A program made the position numbers and the translations under genes. A model generated the notes under the pieces. The model saw only the letters and a list, made by a program, of their open reading frames with translations, was not told the DNA's origin and ran no database searches. DNA of 64,000 nucleotides from Nonomuraea sp. NBC_00507 (GTDB lineage: Bacteria; Actinomycetota; Actinomycetes; Streptosporangiales; Streptosporangiaceae): assembly GCF_036013525.1 (NCBI RefSeq), contig NZ_CP107853.1, positions 1,984,001-2,048,000 of the forward strand. The letters are read 5' to 3'. Positions 59,945-64,000 of this stretch are shown here, in pieces. Positions within the stretch are counted from its first letter, which is position 1. Every line of letters starts with the position of its first letter.

Positions 59945-60313
59945 TCATCCCCTGACAAAGCAACCTGGGCACGATTGGGCGAGCTGGGCGGCCACCTCGG
60001 CGCGGCGGGTGAGCAGGAGACGGATCTCCTCGTCGATCTCGGCCAGCTTGCGCTGGTAGACCTCCACGGACTCGGCGCACGAGCCGCCCGTGCTGTGCCC
60101 GCTGCGCAGGCAGTCCACGAACGGCCGGGTGTCCTCCAAGGTGAAGCCGACGGCGAGCAGGGCCCGGATCTCGGTGACCAGCCTGACGTCGTCCTCGGAA
60201 TATTGCCGGTAGCCGTTGGAACCGCGCCGTGCGCTGAGCAGCCCGTGCTGCTCGTAGTAGCGGAGCGAGCGGGTGCTCACTCCGGTGCGTTCCGCCAGCT
60301 CTCCGATGCGCAT
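59945..60313 (-). CDS. MerR family regulator
   Basis: 122 residues. MRIGELAERTGVSTRSLRYYEQHGLLSARR is the MerR winged HTH, followed by a coiled-coil helix (VEVYQRKLAEIDEEIRLLL). Four Cys residues (VDCLR, GSCAES, SCPGCF) could sense thiol stress or metal; the C-terminal CPGC is suggestive. It controls a promoter with a TTGAC/GTCAA repeat just upstream and is followed by trxA. The ligand is unknown. Confidence 0.92.
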   Translation of the reverse strand: MRIGELAERTGVSTRSLRYYEQHGLLSARRGSNGYRQYSEDDVRLVTEIRALLAVGFTLEDTRPFVDCLRSGHSTGGSCAESVEVYQRKLAEIDEEIRLLLTRRAEVAAQLAQSCPGCFVRG

Positions 60314-60330
60314 ACCCCCAAGGGTAAACT

Positions 60331-60346
60331 TTGACACTGACGTCAA
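60331..60346 (-). promoter_or_regulatory. MerR-type operator upstream of merR-trxA
   Basis: TTGAC-n6-GTCAA inverted repeat, 18 bases before the merR start. MerR activators bind such dyads in the -35/-10 spacer and twist the DNA. Autoregulation and control of trxA and genes behind it are inferred. Confidence 0.6.
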
Positions 60347-60363
60347 GGTCAAGCCCGGGGTGC

Positions 60364-61062
60364 TCAGTAATAGCGCCAGCGCAACACGTTCGGATAGGGC
60401 AGCTCCAGCCCGGGTGTCTCGGCGATGGCCTGCTCGGCCACCTCGGGTGCGAACTCGATGCGCAGCACCGCCTCCAGGTCCGCCCGTCGCTCGAAGGCCA
60501 TGCGCAGGTCCAGCGGCTGACGCTGCCACCCGTGGCGGTCCCAGAACGCCTCGACCTCGCGTGCCGAGTACGTCGGCACGGTGTGCGAGAACCACCGCCC
60601 GAACGAGCCCCGCGTCGCGTCCAGGTCGATGACGAAGGCCGCGCCGCCGCGGCGCACCACCCTGGACAGCTCCCGGAGCCCCGGCTCGCAGCCGGGACCG
60701 AAGAAGTACGCCCAGCGCGCCATCGCCACATCCACGCTCGCGTCCGGCAGTGGCAGGTCCTGTGCCGCGGCGGCGTGCACGCTCACGTTGGCCAGCGCGG
60801 CGCACCGGCGGCGGGCCAGCATGGCCAGGTCGCCGTGCGGCTCGACGCCGATCACGCTCGCGGCCGACCTGGCCAGCACGGGCAGGTGGTAACCGGTGCC
60901 GCAGCCGATGTCGAGCACGGTGGCGGCGTCCCAGGGGCGCAGGGCGCGCATCGCCGCGTCGGCCGCGCCCTCGGGATCGACGGCGCGGTTCTCCACCTCG
61001 TAGACCTGGGGTGTGTTCCAGATGTTGGGGCTCGGGATCGCGCCTTTGGCTATCCGTGGCAT
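60364..61062 (-). CDS. Class I SAM-dependent methyltransferase
   Basis: 232 residues. The SAM loop is VLDIGCGTGYHLPVL, followed by VIGVEPHGDL and LPLPDASVDVAMARW. It resembles small-molecule or ubiquinone-type methyltransferases. It starts MPRIAKGAIPSPNIW at ATG 61062. It lies upstream of merR on the same strand with 50 bases between, which hold the MerR dyad. The substrate is unknown. Confidence 0.92.
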   Translation of the reverse strand: MPRIAKGAIPSPNIWNTPQVYEVENRAVDPEGAADAAMRALRPWDAATVLDIGCGTGYHLPVLARSAASVIGVEPHGDLAMLARRRCAALANVSVHAAAAQDLPLPDASVDVAMARWAYFFGPGCEPGLRELSRVVRRGGAAFVIDLDATRGSFGRWFSHTVPTYSAREVEAFWDRHGWQRQPLDLRMAFERRADLEAVLRIEFAPEVAEQAIAETPGLELPYPNVLRWRYY

Positions 61063-61153
61063 GCCCCAACGGTAGATGCACAACCTCCGTGGTGAGGCGG
61101 CTCACCACAGGGGCTAGCGCGCCATATCCGGTTCTCCGGCTTAGGCTGGCAGC

Positions 61154-61963
61154 GTGGCTGATGTCATCCGCGTGCCCAATGCGAAGATCGCATTGTCCAC
61201 TGCTTCGGTATATCCGGAACGCACTCCTGACGCGTTCGAGTTGGCCGCCCGCCTGGGCTATGACGGCGTAGAGATCATGGTCGGCGCCGACCCCGTGAGC
61301 CAGGACATCGACGTGATCGAGCGGCTCTCCGAGCACTATCAAGTTCCCGTCCTGGCCATTCACGCCCCCTGTCTGCTGGTGACCCAGCGGGTGTGGGGTC
61401 GCGACCCCTGGGCCAAGCTGGTCAAGGCACAGAAGGCGGCCGAGCGCCTGGGCGCCTCGACAGTCGTGGTGCACCCGCCGTTTCGCTGGCAGCGCGACTA
61501 CGCGCGCGACTTCGAGGTGGGGCTGGCCAGGATGCGCGACGAGACGGACGTCACGTTCGCGGTGGAGAACATGTTCCCGCTGCGGGCCAGGGGCAACGAC
61601 GTGGTGCCCTACTCGCCCGGCTGGAACCCGATCGACTACGAGTTCCCCCAGGTCACCCTGGACCTGTCGCACACGGCCGTGTCCGGCTCGGACGCCATGG
61701 AGATGGCCGCCAAGCTCGGTGACCGGCTGGCGCACCTCCACCTGGCCGACGGCATCGGGGTGACGAACAAGGACGAGCATCTGGTGCCGGGCAGGGGCAA
61801 CCAGCCCTGCGCCCAGATGCTGGAGCGCCTGGCCAAGACCGGCTACTCCGGCCTGGTCGTGCTCGAGATCAACACGCGCAAGGCGGCGAGCCGTACCGAG
61901 CGGATCGACGATCTGGCCGAGGGGCTGGCCTTCGCGCGGCTGCACCTGGCGGCGTCTACATGA
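61154..61963 (+). CDS. Sugar phosphate isomerase/epimerase-like TIM-barrel protein
   Basis: 269 residues of the xylose-isomerase-like AP-endonuclease-2 superfamily: [46 protein letters not shown] and HLHLADG, where the Glu, Asp and His positions form the metal site. It may isomerise a sugar or inositol derivative. The GTG start at 61154 leads a coupled trio: its stop overlaps the methyltransferase start (ATGA), and a TetR gene follows. Confidence 0.9.
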   Translation: MADVIRVPNAKIALSTASVYPERTPDAFELAARLGYDGVEIMVGADPVSQDIDVIERLSEHYQVPVLAIHAPCLLVTQRVWGRDPWAKLVKAQKAAERLGASTVVVHPPFRWQRDYARDFEVGLARMRDETDVTFAVENMFPLRARGNDVVPYSPGWNPIDYEFPQVTLDLSHTAVSGSDAMEMAAKLGDRLAHLHLADGIGVTNKDEHLVPGRGNQPCAQMLERLAKTGYSGLVVLEINTRKAASRTERIDDLAEGLAFARLHLAAST

Positions 61964-62730
61964 ACATCGGGCCGATGAGGGATCTTGGCAGGGTGTTCGA
62001 CCGCGTGGCCGACGCCTACGACGCGGGCCGGCCCAGCTACCCCGACGAGATGTATCGCGCCGTGAGCGAGCTGACCGGCGTCGACCTGGACGGCGCCACG
62101 ACCGTGGACGTGGGGGCGGGCACGGGCATTCTGACGCGGGCGCTCAGAGCGCGTGGCTCGCACGTCATCGCGGTCGATCCGGGTGCGGAGATGCTGGCCA
62201 AGCTCATGTCCCGGTCCGCGAACGGCACGCCGGCCGTCGCTGCGGTGCAGGGTGACGGCAACGCGCTGCCGCTCGCGGACGGGGTGGCCGACCTGGTGGC
62301 GTACGGCCAGTCGTGGCACTGGCTGGACCCGGTGGTCTCGATCGCCGAGGCCAGGAGGGTGCTGCGGCAGCGTGGCGCGATCGTGGGCTGCTGGAACTTC
62401 CACCACGCCGCCCAGGCGGACTGGCTGGCCGCCTACGAGGCCCGCCTGGCCGAGGAGGTCCCCGCCTACTGGGGGCCGGCCGTCGAGGAGTGGTCGGTGC
62501 CGCCCATCGCCTCGGCCTTCGAGGTGATCGAAGAGCGTTGGATCCCGTGGACGCGGCTGGTCGGCATCGAGGACTTCCTGCTGGACCTACGCTCGCACTC
62601 ATACATGGCGGCGCTGTCGGCGCAGGCGGCCGGCGCGCTCGTCGAGCGGCAGCGGGCGGAGTTGCGCGAGGAGTTCCCGGAGGGCGTGTTGTCGGTGCCG
62701 ATGCGGGTCTATCTGGCGGTGGGCCGGTGA
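61960..62730 (+). CDS. SAM-dependent methyltransferase
   Basis: 256 residues. [20 protein letters not shown] is the family start, [15 protein letters not shown] the SAM loop, and [20 protein letters not shown] the typical later part of this clan. It overlaps the isomerase-like gene by 4 bases. The substrate is unknown. Confidence 0.92.
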   Translation: MNIGPMRDLGRVFDRVADAYDAGRPSYPDEMYRAVSELTGVDLDGATTVDVGAGTGILTRALRARGSHVIAVDPGAEMLAKLMSRSANGTPAVAAVQGDGNALPLADGVADLVAYGQSWHWLDPVVSIAEARRVLRQRGAIVGCWNFHHAAQADWLAAYEARLAEEVPAYWGPAVEEWSVPPIASAFEVIEERWIPWTRLVGIEDFLLDLRSHSYMAALSAQAAGALVERQRAELREEFPEGVLSVPMRVYLAVGR

Positions 62731-62776
62731 GCACGGGCGGCGTTTGGCGACCGAGCCCGCCTCGCGGAGTGAGGCC

Positions 62777-63361
62777 ATGAGCACAGTAAAGCGGCGTCCG
62801 GGGCGTCGGCCCGGGTCTGCCGACACGCGTGGAGAGATCCTGGCGGCGGCGAGGAAGGTGTTCTCCGAGAAGGGGTTCGACAAGGCCACGGTGCGCGGCA
62901 TCGCCAGGGAGGCCAAGGTCGATCCCGCCCTCGTGCACCACTACTTCGCGACGAAGGAGGGCATGTTCGCGGCGGCCATGCAGTTGCCGGTCAGCCCCGA
63001 TACCGTCATCCCGCTTCTGCTGGAGGGCCCGCGCGAAGAGATCGGCGAGCGGCTGGTCCGCATGATCCTGCGCGTCACCGCCTCGCCGGAGACGCGCGAG
63101 CCTCTGGTCGCGCTGATCCGGTCGGCCATGACCAACGAGCAGGCGGCCGTGATGATGCGGGAGTTCATCACCAACGCCCTGCTCTACCAGGTGGCCGGCC
63201 GGCTGGAGGTGCCGCACCTGCGGATCGAGGCCGCGTTCGCCCAGATGTTCGGCGTGATCCTGGGGCGCTATGTGCTCAAGCTGGAGCCGCTGGCGAGCGC
63301 CGATCCCGAGGAGCTGGTCGAGTTGCTGGCGCCGACCATCCAGAGGTACTTCGCCGGCTAG
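62777..63361 (+). CDS. TetR family transcriptional regulator
   Basis: 194 residues. ADTRGEILAAARKVFSEKGFDKATVRGIAREAKVDPALVHHYFATKEGMF is the TetR HTH (residues about 15-65); the rest is a helical ligand domain. GAGTGAGG precedes the ATG. It follows the isomerase-methyltransferase pair by 46 bases and may control it or the next gene. Confidence 0.94.
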   Translation: MSTVKRRPGRRPGSADTRGEILAAARKVFSEKGFDKATVRGIAREAKVDPALVHHYFATKEGMFAAAMQLPVSPDTVIPLLLEGPREEIGERLVRMILRVTASPETREPLVALIRSAMTNEQAAVMMREFITNALLYQVAGRLEVPHLRIEAAFAQMFGVILGRYVLKLEPLASADPEELVELLAPTIQRYFAG

Positions 63362-63498
63362 AGCATTGTTCTACACAGCGCGGTGACCTTAGGGTATGTC
63401 GCGTACCCTGGCAAAGTTACTCACGGGTAGGATCAGGGTAGCGGTCGGTGGTTCGGGTGACCGTACGCTGGCAGCCAACGTCGTCTGTGGGAGGAACC

Positions 63499-64000
63499 CG
63501 TGCTCTGGGTAGCCATCATCGGACTCGTCATGACCGTCCTGGCGGTGGCCGTCGCCGGCCGCAGGGCGCTGTTCCTGTACAAGCTGGCGACCGTGGGCCC
63601 GCCCGCACCTGAGCGGATCGACTACGCCAAGACGCACGCCGCCGACGAGGCCAAGGCGCAGCTGGTCGAGGTGTTCGGGCAGAAGAAGCTGCTCAAGTGG
63701 ACGCCGTCGGGCACCGCGCACTTTTTCGTCATGTGGGCGTTCTTCATCCTGCTGACCGTCTACATCGAGGCGTACGGCGCGATCGTCCAGGGGGCGATCA
63801 CCGGCCGGCCCGACTTCCACATCCCGCTCATCGGGACCTGGGGCGTGCTGGGCTTCCTGCAGGACTTCATCGCGGTCGCGTGCCTGGCGGGCCTCGCGGT
63901 CTTCGCGGGCATCCGGATCAAGAACGCGCCCGAGAAGCTCGGCCGCAGCTCGCGCTTCTCCGGGTCCCACCTGGGCGGCGCGTGGCTCGTGCTGTTCATG
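63499..64000 (+). CDS. Membrane Fe-S oxidoreductase, N-terminal part (3' truncated)
   Basis: 167 residues visible; the gene runs past the window. GTG 63499 has GGAGGA upstream. It starts VLWVAIIGLVMTVLAVAVAG (helix), then a charged loop (KTHAADEAKAQLVEVFGQKKL), HFFVMWAFFILLTVYIEAYG and GFLQDFIAVACLAGLAVFAG. This is the nitrate-reductase-gamma-like N-terminus found on actinobacterial heterodisulfide-reductase-type (Fe-S)-binding proteins, which pass electrons to quinones. The Fe-S domain would lie beyond the window. Confidence 0.88.

Overview
The window is GC-rich chromosomal DNA from an actinobacterium. Evidence: many GTG and TTG starts, strong G/C third-position bias, Lsr2, a chaplin-like protein, ClpC, DisA, a SAM-IV riboswitch and a ydaO (c-di-AMP) riboswitch. 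Family content and gene order suggest Streptosporangiales, possibly Nonomuraea-like; this is an inference, and there is no rRNA in the window to test it. I found no tRNA, rRNA, CRISPR array, insertion sequence, integrase or replication origin.

Layout. 1-5.5 kb: a sugar uptake and catabolism operon (two ABC permeases, a GH38-type alpha-mannosidase, an enolase-superfamily enzyme), followed by a serine carboxypeptidase. 6.9-11.4 kb: minus-strand secreted and sugar-related genes, including a lipoprotein, an I36 protease inhibitor and a translationally coupled trio (SDR, aldose-epimerase-like, secreted DUF4185/DUF5005-like). 11.5-16.9 kb: an ABC-F ATPase, a lipoprotein, a membrane-tethered sigma-factor-like protein with a built-in zinc motif, and an NlpC/P60 wall hydrolase. 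16.9-27.3 kb: a conserved actinobacterial block of ppa, dacB, a zincin, tilS, hpt, ftsH, folE, folP, an NTF2-like gene, folB, folK and DUF3180.

27.3-35.4 kb is an accessory stretch: acyltransferase plus orphan nuoD, DoxX, a SAM-IV-controlled class V aminotransferase, TerC, cytochrome P450, a MidA-type methyltransferase and a chaplin. 35.6-40.8 kb: DUF2520, panC, a nadB-nadC fusion and coaX. 40.9-52.7 kb: a secreted protein, lysS, a decayed P450, a small HTH protein, a c-di-AMP-riboswitch-controlled NlpC/P60 gene, argA, two RDD membrane proteins (one with a very long Gln/Tyr/Gly-rich repeat domain), a 48-residue membrane peptide, lsr2 and clpC. 53.4-64 kb: eboE-like, a divergent MarR/cupin pair, mutY, a secreted protein, a minus-strand merR-trxA-radA-disA run, two methyltransferases, a sugar-phosphate-isomerase-like gene, a TetR regulator and the start of a membrane Fe-S oxidoreductase.

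How it fits together: most of the window is the housekeeping neighbourhood also seen around folK-ftsH-hpt-tilS, panC-coaX-lysS-lsr2-clpC and mutY-disA-radA in mycobacteria and streptomycetes, with lineage-specific genes between these blocks. The most interesting points are the in-frame NadB-NadC fusion that keeps an internal ribosome-binding site, a c-di-AMP synthase and a c-di-AMP riboswitch gene in one neighbourhood, the FET/prion-like repeat domain on an RDD protein, the sigma/zinc-motif/membrane chimera, and the orphan NuoD with a changed quinone-pocket residue.
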